DNA from: an uncultured Erysipelotrichaceae bacterium
GTDB taxonomy: Bacteria > Bacillota_I > Bacilli_A > Erysipelotrichales > Erysipelotrichaceae
Length of the DNA: 56,756 nt
Direction: 5' to 3'
Assembly: GCA_902761625.1 (NCBI GenBank)
Contig: CACWLH010000006.1
Location: 1-56,756, forward strand
Numbering within the stretch: position 1 is the stretch's first letter; each line of letters begins with the position of its first letter. Under the pieces are notes generated by a model that had not been told where the DNA came from, ran no database searches, and was given only the letters and a program-made list of their open reading frames with translations. The translations under genes and the position numbers were made by a program. Shown in pieces: positions 44,526-52,888 of this stretch.

Positions 44526-45071
44526 ATGGGGAAAGCGGCCGACAGGCGGATACAGATGACAAAACGGATGCTGGAAGAGGAGCTTGTCAGGGCCAGTGCT
44601 TTCCGCGATCCGGAAGAAATATCAATCAAGCAGATCTGTGAAGGGGCAGGCGTCAGCCGGGTCACATTCTACAAATACTATGGAAGTGTGAAGGATCTCA
44701 TGGATGAAACGGCACAAACGGCACTGAGCCGGGTGATTGACGCGCAAGGATATCAAAGCAATGAAAACATGGAGGATATCCTGAGATACATCCTGCTCAA
44801 CAGATCTCTTTATCTGCTGTTGATCGAAAAGGGATATTATGAGAAATTCATGGAGGAGTATCTCTTGCGGCAGATTCAGGACGCAGGCATCGCGGATGAA
44901 AACCGCGAGATCGCAAAAGCGCAGACACAGTATGCGGTTTCCGGTCTGACCGGATTGATGCACTGGTGTCTGACATCACAGCCGGATATCACACCGAAAA
45001 AACTCGCCGCGCTGATTTTAAGATTCCATAAATCGTGGAACCGGGATGTTCTTGAAATGAGAAATCTCTGA
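44526..45071 (+). CDS. TetR/AcrR family transcriptional regulator
   Basis: 181 residues from ATG 44526 (earlier TTG 44505 lacks a ribosome site). Helix-turn-helix in 10-60: ISIKQICEGAGVSRVTFYKYYGSVKDLMDE. The C-terminal ligand domain has a DUF/TetR_C type pattern ending with FHKSWNRDVLEM. Divergent from the cobalt transporter with a palindrome at both promoters, so likely autoregulatory and a controller of cbiMN-Q-O. Could instead serve the GDPD gene 27 bases downstream. Confidence 0.88.
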   Translation: MGKAADRRIQMTKRMLEEELVRASAFRDPEEISIKQICEGAGVSRVTFYKYYGSVKDLMDETAQTALSRVIDAQGYQSNENMEDILRYILLNRSLYLLLIEKGYYEKFMEEYLLRQIQDAGIADENREIAKAQTQYAVSGLTGLMHWCLTSQPDITPKKLAALILRFHKSWNRDVLEMRNL

Positions 45072-45097
45072 TAAGATATCAGAATACAGGAAGACCT

Positions 45098-46630
45098 ATG
45101 GCAAAGAAGAAAAGAAAACGCAGACTGAAAAAATGGGTGAAGGTGGTGCTCTCATTGAGTGTCATCGTTTTATGCGCATCTGCCGGTTTGGCCGTATGGA
45201 CAATCTATGCCCACGCATTCACTGCGGATACCGAATACCGCTATGTTTATGAAAAACCGCTGGTGCGCCTGGATGAGGCGATCGCCTATGATATGGACGG
45301 CGGTATTTTCTACCGCAGTCAGAATGACGAGAGAACACCCGTTGTCAACCGTTCCCTGGTTGTCAGTGAGGACGGGAAAATCTTCCATGAAATCAGAACC
45401 GATGAAAACGGCAGACTGATCAGAGGCTGGCATGATAACGGCGACGGCAGATACTATTACACAAAAGACCATGGCTGGCTTGTCACCCAGAGCGGTGAGA
45501 TTGAAGGCAAATATTATGCGCTCAGCAGCACCGGCAGACTGCTTGATCATGAATGGGTCTCGGAAGCAAATGGCCTCTGCTGGTATGAAAACGGTCAGAA
45601 GGCAGGCCTTCAGGAAGATACACTGCTATATATCGAAGGGGAAAAAGGATTCTATTATCTGAGTGCCCAGGATGGTTTTGCCAGAAGTGAAAGCTGCGAA
45701 AAATATCTGAATGACGGACGTAAGCTTCTCTTTGATGAAAAAGGACATCTCATTGATATCAGAACAGTCAGTGAAAACGGACAGATATATTTCCCGGTGC
45801 CGGAAAGCCATGAGGTTTCAGATGTGACAAAACAGGTGCCGCTCAGTGAGCTGGGGATGGAGAAAAAGACGGAAACAATCGCTTCCGTCAATCACCGCGG
45901 CTATCATGTGAATGCGCCGGAAAACTCCCTGAGCGCCTATATCCAGTCTTATGAACAGGGATACAATGCGGTCGAATGCGACATTCAGTTCACCGCTGAC
46001 GGGGTTCCGGTATTGCTGCATAATGAGACGATCAATGCGGTTGCCAGAAATTCAGACGGTTCGGCCATTACCAATATGATCCCGATCGAATCGCTGACTT
46101 ATGAACAGGTTCTCGGATATGACTTCGGGATTGTCTGCGGGGATGCATACCGCGGCCTGAAAATCACAAGACTGGATGTGTTCCTTGCCTGGTGCAAGGC
46201 ATATGGAATCCATCCTTATCTGGAAATGAAAGGTGAAACGGTGGATACGCAGGAAGAGGCGGATCTTCTGATTGCCATGGTGGACAGCTATGGCCTGCGC
46301 GGCAAAGTGACCTGGATCAGCTTCACCACCGATGCGCTGGAATTCATCATGAACCGTGATCCTTCCGCACGGATCGGCTATCTGATCGGCAACAGCACAC
46401 CGGAAAGATCGTTCTTTGAACAGCTGAAGCAGATGCGTGACGGCGGCAGGGATGTCTTCCTGGACGCTCCGTTCACATCCGCTGACAAGCTGATTCCGCT
46501 GTGCCGGGAATATGAGGTTCCTCTGGAAGTGTGGACGGTCAATTCCGATGCCTATGTGCGCACACTGGATCCTTATATCTCAGCCATCACCACCGATTAT
46601 CTGCACGCTGATGAAATACTTGGAAACTAG
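45098..46630 (+). CDS. Extracellular glycerophosphodiester phosphodiesterase with cell-wall-binding-like repeats
   Basis: 510 residues. Basic N-terminus and one membrane helix (about 13-38) keep it anchored outside the cell. Residues about 75-235 hold Trp/Tyr/Gly-rich repeats such as GWHDNGDGRYYYTKDHGWLV, like choline- or glucan-binding cell-wall repeats. Residues 263-505 are a GDPD barrel with HRG (266-268), Glu276, ECD (293-295) and His308, the catalytic set. Likely cleaves glycerophosphodiesters, perhaps from teichoic acids or lipids. Follows tetR by 27 bases. A terminator follows. Confidence 0.88.
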   Translation: MAKKKRKRRLKKWVKVVLSLSVIVLCASAGLAVWTIYAHAFTADTEYRYVYEKPLVRLDEAIAYDMDGGIFYRSQNDERTPVVNRSLVVSEDGKIFHEIRTDENGRLIRGWHDNGDGRYYYTKDHGWLVTQSGEIEGKYYALSSTGRLLDHEWVSEANGLCWYENGQKAGLQEDTLLYIEGEKGFYYLSAQDGFARSESCEKYLNDGRKLLFDEKGHLIDIRTVSENGQIYFPVPESHEVSDVTKQVPLSELGMEKKTETIASVNHRGYHVNAPENSLSAYIQSYEQGYNAVECDIQFTADGVPVLLHNETINAVARNSDGSAITNMIPIESLTYEQVLGYDFGIVCGDAYRGLKITRLDVFLAWCKAYGIHPYLEMKGETVDTQEEADLLIAMVDSYGLRGKVTWISFTTDALEFIMNRDPSARIGYLIGNSTPERSFFEQLKQMRDGGRDVFLDAPFTSADKLIPLCREYEVPLEVWTVNSDAYVRTLDPYISAITTDYLHADEILGN

Positions 46631-46655
46631 GGCATATCACACGATATGCCTTTTT
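46631..46655 (+). terminator. Terminator after the GDPD gene
   Basis: GGCATATC / GATATGCC with ACAC loop and five T. Confidence 0.88.
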
Positions 46656-46665
46656 CATATGCGCA

Positions 46666-46674
46666 TGCTAAAAT
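46666..46674 (+). promoter_or_regulatory. Extended -10 promoter of ppaC
   Basis: TGC-TAAAAT, 26 bases before the start; no clear -35. Confidence 0.45.
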
Positions 46675-46699
46675 GGAGCGGGGAATAGGAGGTTTTCTG

Positions 46700-48337
46700 A
46701 TGAGAAATGAAGCACCTGTATATATCATTGGCCACCAGCATCCTGATACAGATTCTGTTGCCTCCGCCATCGCTTATGCTTTTTTCAAGCGGGCAACGGG
46801 AATCAAGGCCATTCCTTGCCGGCTTGGGGATATCAACAATGAGACGGAATATCTTCTCAGACGTTTCAGCTTTCCCGTCCCGGCATTATTGAAAGATGCC
46901 AGGGTCACTCTGGGTGAACTTTCTCTGGACGATGCGGTGGCGATCACCCCGGACACAACCGTGCGTGAGGCGATTTCCAGAATGCATGAACATGAGCGCA
47001 ATTCCTTCGCGGTTGTCAATGAGGACGGAACGATTGCCGGTTATGTTTCCAAAAGCGATCTGGCCAATATCGGCCTTGGCGACACAGCCGCTGAAATCGA
47101 ATTGCTGAAACAGACCTCGGTTGAGGAGATTGCTCAAACCATCGACGGTCAGATCATCTATCAGGATGATGAACCTCATTACAACGGCAAGACTTCTATC
47201 GTCGCCCTCAATGAGACAAAGGTTGACAATTACAATGCGGAAGACCGCATTGTCATCCTGGGCAATGATCCGGATGCCCAGAAACGGCTGATTGAAAAAG
47301 GCGCGGGAATGCTCATTGTGGTATGGGCAAAGGAAATCAGACAGGAAGTGATCGAAGCCGCGAAGCTTCATCACTGCCCGATTATCACTTCCGGTCATGG
47401 CGCCATGAACACCAGCCGCTATCTTTTCTTTGCGCCGCCGGTCAGACTGATCATGACCGCTGATCCGATCACTTTCAAAGACACGGAGTTTGCGGAGGAC
47501 ATCGGTATGAAGATGCTCAAGACGAGGTTCAGAAGCTATCCGGTGGTGGATGAGAACAGGAAGTTATGCGGCTATGTGTCAAGATTCCATATCCTGAATC
47601 ATAAAAACAAGAAAATCATTCTTGTTGATCATAACGAATTCTCACAGTCGGTGCGCAATGTGGAAAAGGCGCAGATTCTTGAGGTCATTGACCATCACAG
47701 AATCAACGATTTCGCGACTTCTCAGCCGGTTTCATTCCGCAATGAGATCATCGGCTCCACGGCAACGATCGTGGCAACCATGTTCCGTGAAAACCAGATT
47801 CCGATTCCGGCCAATCTGGCGGGGCTTCTGCTTGGCGCAATCCTTTCCGACACACTGGTTTTCCAGTCGCCGACCACAACCAGAAAGGATATTGACACAG
47901 CCAATATCCTGGCTGCCCTGGCTGATCTGGACATTGATATTTTCGCAAAGGAAATGTTTACAGCGTCTGCGTCGAGCCTCAATCAGAGCATCTATGAGAT
48001 GATTGTCCAGGATATCAAGTTCTATGACATCGGCGGCACCCGCACGATGATTTCCCAGACCATCGTTCCTTCGGCGGAAAAGATGAGAAGCCGTGAGATT
48101 GAAATCAGCCGTGACATGAACAGGCTTTATGAAAAGAAGGAACTCGATCTGCTGGTTGTATGCTTTACCAGCGTGCTTGAGGACGGATCCATCTTCTATG
48201 CGGTCGGGGAAAAGGCGGACAGGATTCTCGATATCTATCCGGACAGACCGGGTGAAACCCATTCTGTTCAGCATGGCGTCTTCTCGCGCAAAAAGCAGAT
48301 TGTGCCCTCTGTCATGGAGGCGCTTGAGTTTGCCTGA
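46700..48337 (+). CDS. ppaC: Manganese-dependent inorganic pyrophosphatase with CBS-DRTGG-CBS insertion
   Basis: 545 residues from ATG 46700 (RBS AGGAGG); classic family II PPase has about 310. DHH-type metal motifs: GHQHPDTDS (11-19) and VIDHHRINDF near 330. Between them, from about residue 70 to 300, lie a first CBS domain, a DRTGG domain and a second CBS domain. In characterised enzymes these bind AMP/ADP (inhibit) and ATP or diadenosine polyphosphates (activate). C-terminal DHHA2 domain. Relevant to the two PPi-type PFKs in this window, because its activity sets PPi supply. Confidence 0.93.
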   Translation: MRNEAPVYIIGHQHPDTDSVASAIAYAFFKRATGIKAIPCRLGDINNETEYLLRRFSFPVPALLKDARVTLGELSLDDAVAITPDTTVREAISRMHEHERNSFAVVNEDGTIAGYVSKSDLANIGLGDTAAEIELLKQTSVEEIAQTIDGQIIYQDDEPHYNGKTSIVALNETKVDNYNAEDRIVILGNDPDAQKRLIEKGAGMLIVVWAKEIRQEVIEAAKLHHCPIITSGHGAMNTSRYLFFAPPVRLIMTADPITFKDTEFAEDIGMKMLKTRFRSYPVVDENRKLCGYVSRFHILNHKNKKIILVDHNEFSQSVRNVEKAQILEVIDHHRINDFATSQPVSFRNEIIGSTATIVATMFRENQIPIPANLAGLLLGAILSDTLVFQSPTTTRKDIDTANILAALADLDIDIFAKEMFTASASSLNQSIYEMIVQDIKFYDIGGTRTMISQTIVPSAEKMRSREIEISRDMNRLYEKKELDLLVVCFTSVLEDGSIFYAVGEKADRILDIYPDRPGETHSVQHGVFSRKKQIVPSVMEALEFA

Positions 48338-48363
48338 TCATCAGTAAAATCATCATAAGAACA

Positions 48364-48394
48364 GGGATATTTCGCATCTGAAATATTCCTTTTT
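48364..48394 (+). terminator. Terminator after ppaC
   Basis: GG-ATATTTC / GAAATAT-CC stem with six-base loop, then TTTTT. Confidence 0.85.
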
Positions 48395-48447
48395 CTTCCG
48401 GAATGATCCTGTGCTGATGTATGATGGATTAAAGGGAGGAACCTCAA

Positions 48448-49065
48448 ATGAATAATTTACTTCAGGTATTACTCAACAGCTTCACACAGCAGTCAGCAGT
48501 TGATGCGGCTTCCAAGAAGACAGGCGTCAAGGGAATCAATGTCCTCACCATTCTTTCCTATGCACTTCCGCTCATCATTAAATTCATGACCAAAAACGCT
48601 TCCAGCCAGTCAGGCGCGCAGTCATTGCTCGGGGCTCTGACCCAGCATACCAACAGAAGCGCAATGCCTGAGCAGATCGCAGCGGCCGATGTTGATGACG
48701 GTGCGGCGATCATGCGTCATATCTTCGGCTCTTCCGAAGAGAGTGCGGTCAATGAAATCGCCACAAAGGCGAATGTTCCGGCAGCCGATGTTGCCAGCGT
48801 ACTGGCTTCCATCGCACCGACACTGCTGTCATCCATTTCCGCGGCAGCCACAGCCGGCAGCCAGGCCCAGGCTAATCAGAAGAAGGGCGTTGACCTGTCC
48901 GACGGTCTTGATGTTTCAGACCTTGCGGCGATCTTCCAGAGCTCCAAGAGCGGCGGAATCGGCGGCATTCTCGGCACATTGCTCGGCGGCACAACCCAGC
49001 AGAGCGCATCTGCGGCCGACGATGGCTCAGCACTGCTTTCATCCCTGCTTTCCCTGATGAAGTAA
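48448..49065 (+). CDS. DUF937 family protein
   Basis: 205 residues. No membrane helix or signal. Small residues dominate (Ala, Ser, Gly, Gln). Typical of DUF937/YidB: short helices with GVKGINVLTILSYALPLIIKFM, a repeat built around LLGALTQHT, and a glycine-rich end GGIGGILGTLLGG. Function unknown in the family. Own RBS GGGAGG; a terminator follows, so it is monocistronic. Confidence 0.82.
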   Translation: MNNLLQVLLNSFTQQSAVDAASKKTGVKGINVLTILSYALPLIIKFMTKNASSQSGAQSLLGALTQHTNRSAMPEQIAAADVDDGAAIMRHIFGSSEESAVNEIATKANVPAADVASVLASIAPTLLSSISAAATAGSQAQANQKKGVDLSDGLDVSDLAAIFQSSKSGGIGGILGTLLGGTTQQSASAADDGSALLSSLLSLMK

Positions 49066-49076
49066 TCAGACATGAG

Positions 49077-49103
49077 TGTCCGCTTGCGGCGGGCATTTTT
49101 TTT
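49077..49103 (+). terminator. Terminator after the DUF937 gene
   Basis: TGTCCGC / GCGGGCA (one G-T pair) with five-base loop and eight T. Confidence 0.85.
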
Positions 49104-49189
49104 CTGAAAATGACATCAGTTTTTGTGATTCTGTACATACCGCAAACCGTAAAGATAGCGTATAATATGCGCGAAAACCGGAGGACGAT

Positions 49190-49651
49190 ATGAAACTTGT
49201 TATTGGAAATGACCATGCCGCAACCGAAATGAAATTTCAGATGATGGCATATCTGGAACAGAAGGGCATTGAAGTGATCAATGTCGGCACAGACACAAAC
49301 GAATCATTTGATTATGCGATTGCCGCATACAAGGCAGGAAAGATCGTGGCTGACCATGAAGCGGACGGCGGCGTGCTGATCTGCGGAACAGGCGTGGGCA
49401 TCTCGATGGCTGCCAACAAAGTGAAGGGCATCAGAGCTGCCGCATGCTCAGACCCCGTCACAGCCAGACTGACCAAACAGCATAACAATGCGAACATCAT
49501 CTGCTTCGGCGCCAGAATCGTCGGAATCGAAACCGCCAAGGCAATCGTGGACGCATGGCTGGAAAGTGAATTCGAAGGCGGAAGACATCAGCACAGAATT
49601 GATATGATCCACGAAATCGAAGATACCCAGTCACTCGAAGCCGCACAATAA
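49190..49651 (+). CDS. rpiB: Ribose 5-phosphate isomerase B (RpiB/LacAB family)
   Basis: 153 residues, normal length. Interconverts ribose 5-phosphate and ribulose 5-phosphate. Conserved NDHAATEMK opening, catalytic cysteine in GVLICGTGVGISMAANK and the His of TKQHNNANI. TATAAT at 49161-49166 precedes it. RBS CCGGAGG. LacA/LacB-type sugar isomerase is the alternative, but no lac genes are nearby. Confidence 0.92.
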   Translation: MKLVIGNDHAATEMKFQMMAYLEQKGIEVINVGTDTNESFDYAIAAYKAGKIVADHEADGGVLICGTGVGISMAANKVKGIRAAACSDPVTARLTKQHNNANIICFGARIVGIETAKAIVDAWLESEFEGGRHQHRIDMIHEIEDTQSLEAAQ

Positions 49652-49665
49652 CCGATATGAAAAAT

Positions 49666-49703
49666 GCCGTTCCGGAACATTGATCCGGAGCGGCTTATTT
49701 TTT
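49666..49703. terminator. Terminator shared by rpiB and the flavin reductase gene
   Basis: GCCGTTCCGG / CCGGAGCGGC (49666-49675 and 49685-49694) then TTATTTTTT. It overlaps the stop of the minus-strand gene. Confidence 0.82.
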
Positions 49704-50291
49704 CTGCGTTTTCTTTCTTCTTGGCTTTTTGACGGAATAGCCGAATTTGCCGAGCAGCTCACCCAGCGCATAGTATTCACCATGGCTGTAGGCGATCAGA
49801 TCCGCCTTGCGCAGATCAAGCCTGCCGTTTTCATCGAGGTAGGCGTCATCGATATCGGTGCTGAGCACTTCGGCGATGAACATGTCATGGGAACCGAGTT
49901 CCAGAATCTGCGTGACTTTGCATTCCAGGCAGACCGGACTTTCCGCAATCAGCGGAGCGTTGACATGCTTTGCTTTTGCGCGGGTCAGATGCAGCTCATT
50001 CTCCAGGGCAAACTTGTCCATGTCCCGTCCGCTGCGCACCCCGACAAAATCGGTCACCTTTGCCAGTTTCCGGTTGGTGGTGCAGATCACAAACTCACCG
50101 CTTTTTGCGATGATGTCATGGGAATAGCGCTCCTTGCGGATGGAAACGGAAACCATGACCGGATCGGAACAGACGGTGCCTGCCCAGGCGGCGGTCATGA
50201 CATTGTCACGTCCGGACTCATCGCGGCATGTGATCATGACGGCGGGAATCGGATACAGCATGTTTGAGGGTTTCCAGTATTGTCTTGCCAT
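49695..50291 (-). CDS. Flavin reductase family protein (FMN-binding split barrel)
   Basis: 198 residues. Split-barrel fold with PAVMITCRDESGRDNVMTAAWAGTVCSDPVMVSVSIRKERYSHDII, the FMN-binding region of the family. A basic tail (KKPRRKKTQKK) follows. Might reduce or carry flavin; electron partner unknown. Stands alone between rpiB and tRNA-Thr. RBS AAGGAGT before ATG 50291. Confidence 0.88.
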   Translation of the reverse strand: MARQYWKPSNMLYPIPAVMITCRDESGRDNVMTAAWAGTVCSDPVMVSVSIRKERYSHDIIAKSGEFVICTTNRKLAKVTDFVGVRSGRDMDKFALENELHLTRAKAKHVNAPLIAESPVCLECKVTQILELGSHDMFIAEVLSTDIDDAYLDENGRLDLRKADLIAYSHGEYYALGELLGKFGYSVKKPRRKKTQKK

Positions 50292-50346
50292 CTTGGACTC
50301 CTTGTTTTCTCTAAAAGAAAATCCGCTTGTGATGCGGATTTGGCAG

Positions 50347-50419
50347 TGCCGGCAACAGGACTTGAACCTGCGACCTAATCATTACGAATGATTTGCTCTA
50401 CCAGCTGAGCTATGCCGGC
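50347..50419 (-). tRNA. tRNA-Thr (anticodon CGT)
   Basis: Minus strand: acceptor stem GCCGGCA / TGCCGGC with A discriminator, D arm GCTC-AGCTGGTA-GAGC, anticodon stem AATCA / TGATT with loop TTCGTAA (anticodon CGT, codon ACG), T loop TTCAAGT. 73 bases; CCA not encoded. Confidence 0.94.
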
Positions 50420-50475
50420 CTGAAAGCCATCTTATTATATGAGAAATCCATGTTTTTTACAATAGAGGAATGGGA

Positions 50476-50505
50476 TTGACGCACTTCACTTTACCATGAT
50501 AGAAT
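50476..50505 (+). promoter_or_regulatory. Promoter of the M20 hydrolase gene
   Basis: TTGACG (50476-50481), 18-base spacer, TGA-TAGAAT (extended -10, TAGAAT 50500-50505). Confidence 0.75.
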
Positions 50506-50542
50506 GCCCGCAACTTGAACATGACGCGGAAGGAGAGTATGC

Positions 50543-51703
50543 ATGAAAGACTGGCTTGCCGAAGCGAAAGCGATTGAAAATGAACTGATTGAACTGCGCA
50601 GAACCATTCACCGCCATCCCGAAGGCGGCAATGAGGAATTCGTGACTTCAGAACTGCTGATCAAGGAACTGGAAAAGTGCGGCATTGAGACCAAACGTCT
50701 GCCGGGCACCGCCGCAATCGGTATCCTCAAAGGAAAATATCCCGGTCCCACGGCAGCTCTGAGAACCGATATGGATGCGCTGCCCATGCAGGAGGACACC
50801 GGTCTTCCGTTTGCATCGGAAGTCAATGGCTATATGCATGCCTGCGGACATGATGTGCATATGTCGGCGCTGATCGGCGCGGCGAAACTGCTCAGCGCAC
50901 ACCGTGATGAAATGCATGGCAATGTTGTATTCCTGCTGCAGCCTGCCGAAGAAAATGCGGGCGGGGCGGAAAAGATGATCAAAGCCGGGGCCCTTGAAGG
51001 CGTGGATGCGGTATTCGGCGCCCATGTCAATCCGGATCTCAAAGCCGGAACGATCGGGATCCGCTACGGTTATTTCTATGCGGTCAGCACCCGTTACAAC
51101 GTGACGGTGCATGGCAAAGGCTGCCATGGGGCGGAACCGGAAAACGGCATTGATCCGCTTTATGCCGCCTGTAAAATGTGTGCGGGGTTAAAGGAGCTGA
51201 CCGGCATTCACAACGGCAGACGCGACGTCGTGACCGTCGGTATGATCAAAGCCGGAACGGTGCGCAATATCATTCCCGACACCGCTCACTTTGAAGGCAT
51301 TCTTCGGACCATGGGCTTTGAGAACCGTGATATGATGGTTTCGAAGATTTACGAGGTCATTGCGCAGGTTGAAAAGGAAACCGGCGTGAAGGCGGAAGTG
51401 GAGATGATGTTTGCCTATCCGGGTGTCGTCAACCATGATGCGGAAACTTCTCTTGCGCAGAAAGCGGCTGAAAATCTGCTTGGCAAGGACAATGTGACGG
51501 TCATGGAAAAGGGTACAATGACCAGTGAGGACTTCGGTTTCTTCCTGCTGGAAAAACCCGGCTCCTTCTATCATATCGGTGTCGGTTCCCCTTATCCGAT
51601 CCACTCTCCGAAATTCAACCCGGATGAAAGCTCTATTGCGTATGGCGCTGCCTGTCACGCGGCCATCCTGAGTGAATATCTGGATGAACATAGTGCGCAT
51701 TGA
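50543..51703 (+). CDS. M20 family amidohydrolase (N-acyl-amino acid / hippurate hydrolase type)
   Basis: 386 residues. Dinuclear metal motifs: RTDMDALPMQE, HACGHDVHMS, the catalytic QPAEENAGGAEKM and HxNPD; a late MTSEDFGFF and H near the end. Lid domain in the middle. Removes acyl groups from N-acyl amino acids or related amides in the cytoplasm. RBS AAGGAG. Own promoter; a terminator shared with the lacI gene follows. Confidence 0.92.
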   Translation: MKDWLAEAKAIENELIELRRTIHRHPEGGNEEFVTSELLIKELEKCGIETKRLPGTAAIGILKGKYPGPTAALRTDMDALPMQEDTGLPFASEVNGYMHACGHDVHMSALIGAAKLLSAHRDEMHGNVVFLLQPAEENAGGAEKMIKAGALEGVDAVFGAHVNPDLKAGTIGIRYGYFYAVSTRYNVTVHGKGCHGAEPENGIDPLYAACKMCAGLKELTGIHNGRRDVVTVGMIKAGTVRNIIPDTAHFEGILRTMGFENRDMMVSKIYEVIAQVEKETGVKAEVEMMFAYPGVVNHDAETSLAQKAAENLLGKDNVTVMEKGTMTSEDFGFFLLEKPGSFYHIGVGSPYPIHSPKFNPDESSIAYGAACHAAILSEYLDEHSAH

Positions 51704-51713
51704 ACAAAATGAA

Positions 51714-51753
51714 AACAGAGGATTTTCACATTCATGAAATCCTCTGCTTTTTT
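51714..51753. terminator. Bidirectional terminator of M20 and lacI-family genes
   Basis: CAGAGGATTT / AAATCCTCTG (51716-51725 and 51737-51746) followed by a T-run on the plus strand; A-rich bases on the other side give a weaker T-run for the minus strand. Confidence 0.8.
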
Positions 51754-51754
51754 C

Positions 51755-52771
51755 TTATTCGATTGTGCAGATGCTTTCCTTGGCAATCACTTCGAAGGGA
51801 ATGTGCTCATGGACACCGTCCCTGGGATAGTTGATGCGCATGAGCAGATCATCAATGCCGCGCTTTGCCATCTCGTTGGTGTCCTGGCGGATGGTCGCGA
51901 TGCGCGGAATGGTGTATCTGGTATATTCAATGCCGTCAAAGCCGATCAGGGAAATATCTTCGGGAACCCGTCTGCCGCTGTCGATGAAGGCGCGCATGGC
52001 GCCGATCGCGATCATGTCACTGTGACAGAACACGGCGGTCAGGTCGGGATAACGCTTCAGAAGTCTTCTGGCTGCCCGGCTGCCGTCATCCATCGAGAAG
52101 CGGCTGGAGACAAACTGGGTTTCCAGATCAAAGGGAATGCCGTATTCCTCAAAGCATTTCACAGCCCCGGCAAGACGCGGGGAGGTGATCCCTTCGGGAC
52201 CCCAGCTCATATGGCCGCCGATGATGCCGATCTTACGGTGGCCGTTTTCAATCAGCGCCTTCGCAGCCGCATAGCTGCCTTCATAATCATCTGTCGCAAA
52301 GGAGGAAAGCAGGGAACTCTCCACGCTTGATGCATCGGCGGAGATCAGAACTGCCGGTGTGCTGATTTCAGAAAATGATTTGCGGAAATGATCCATATTG
52401 CCGCCCAGGAAAACCAGGCCGCGGGGATGGCGCTCCGTTTCGATTTTTCTGGCTGCCTGGATTTCGTTGTCAGCCTCATCCAGAAAGATCACCGATGCGC
52501 TTTCCTGATAGGATTTCAGATGCACCTGGATTTTTTCGAGAATATCCTCAAGGAACACATTCTGGGTGCCCTTGACAAAGATCACAATTGCGCTGGCGGC
52601 AGTCTGTTTCAGATGCTTCGCGTTGGCATTGGGCTGAAAGCCGGACTCCGCGATGACTTTTTCAATCGCCGTTCTGGCTGCCTCGGACACATCCCGGTGA
52701 TTGTTGATCACCCGTGATACGGTTCCGATGGAGTAGCCGGACATTCTGGCGATATCCTTGATTGTTGGCAT
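51755..52771 (-). CDS. LacI family transcriptional regulator
   Basis: 338 residues, normal length. N-terminal helix-turn-helix MPTIKDIARMSGYSIGTVSRVINNHRDVS with hinge helix NANAKHL, then a periplasmic-binding-like effector domain. Divergent from the DUF1653-esterase gene, so it may control that gene and itself; I saw only weak symmetry at the shared promoter region. Effector probably a sugar or nucleoside-like molecule (family knowledge). A TATAAT on the minus strand (52806-52801) precedes it. Confidence 0.92.
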   Translation of the reverse strand: MPTIKDIARMSGYSIGTVSRVINNHRDVSEAARTAIEKVIAESGFQPNANAKHLKQTAASAIVIFVKGTQNVFLEDILEKIQVHLKSYQESASVIFLDEADNEIQAARKIETERHPRGLVFLGGNMDHFRKSFSEISTPAVLISADASSVESSLLSSFATDDYEGSYAAAKALIENGHRKIGIIGGHMSWGPEGITSPRLAGAVKCFEEYGIPFDLETQFVSSRFSMDDGSRAARRLLKRYPDLTAVFCHSDMIAIGAMRAFIDSGRRVPEDISLIGFDGIEYTRYTIPRIATIRQDTNEMAKRGIDDLLMRINYPRDGVHEHIPFEVIAKESICTIE

Positions 52772-52860
52772 GGTGCATCCTCCCTGTAGGAAACGACGAT
52801 ATTATAATCGATTTCCGGATAAAAGCCATGAAAAACAAGCGAAAGATGAAAACCGCAGAT

Positions 52861-52866
52861 TATAAT
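52861..52866 (+). promoter_or_regulatory. Probable -10 of the DUF1653-esterase gene
   Basis: TATAAT lies 22 bases before ATG 52889; this excludes the upstream ATG at 52868 as start. No clear -35 is visible, as expected if an activator or repressor is involved. Confidence 0.45.
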
Positions 52867-52888
52867 AATGAAAGCGAGGTTGTCAGAG

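Noticed and set aside
52772..52888. LacI operator between the lacI gene and the esterase gene
   Set aside because: Only weak, offset symmetry (GAAA...TTTC, CGAT...ATCG around 52790-52815); not enough to call.
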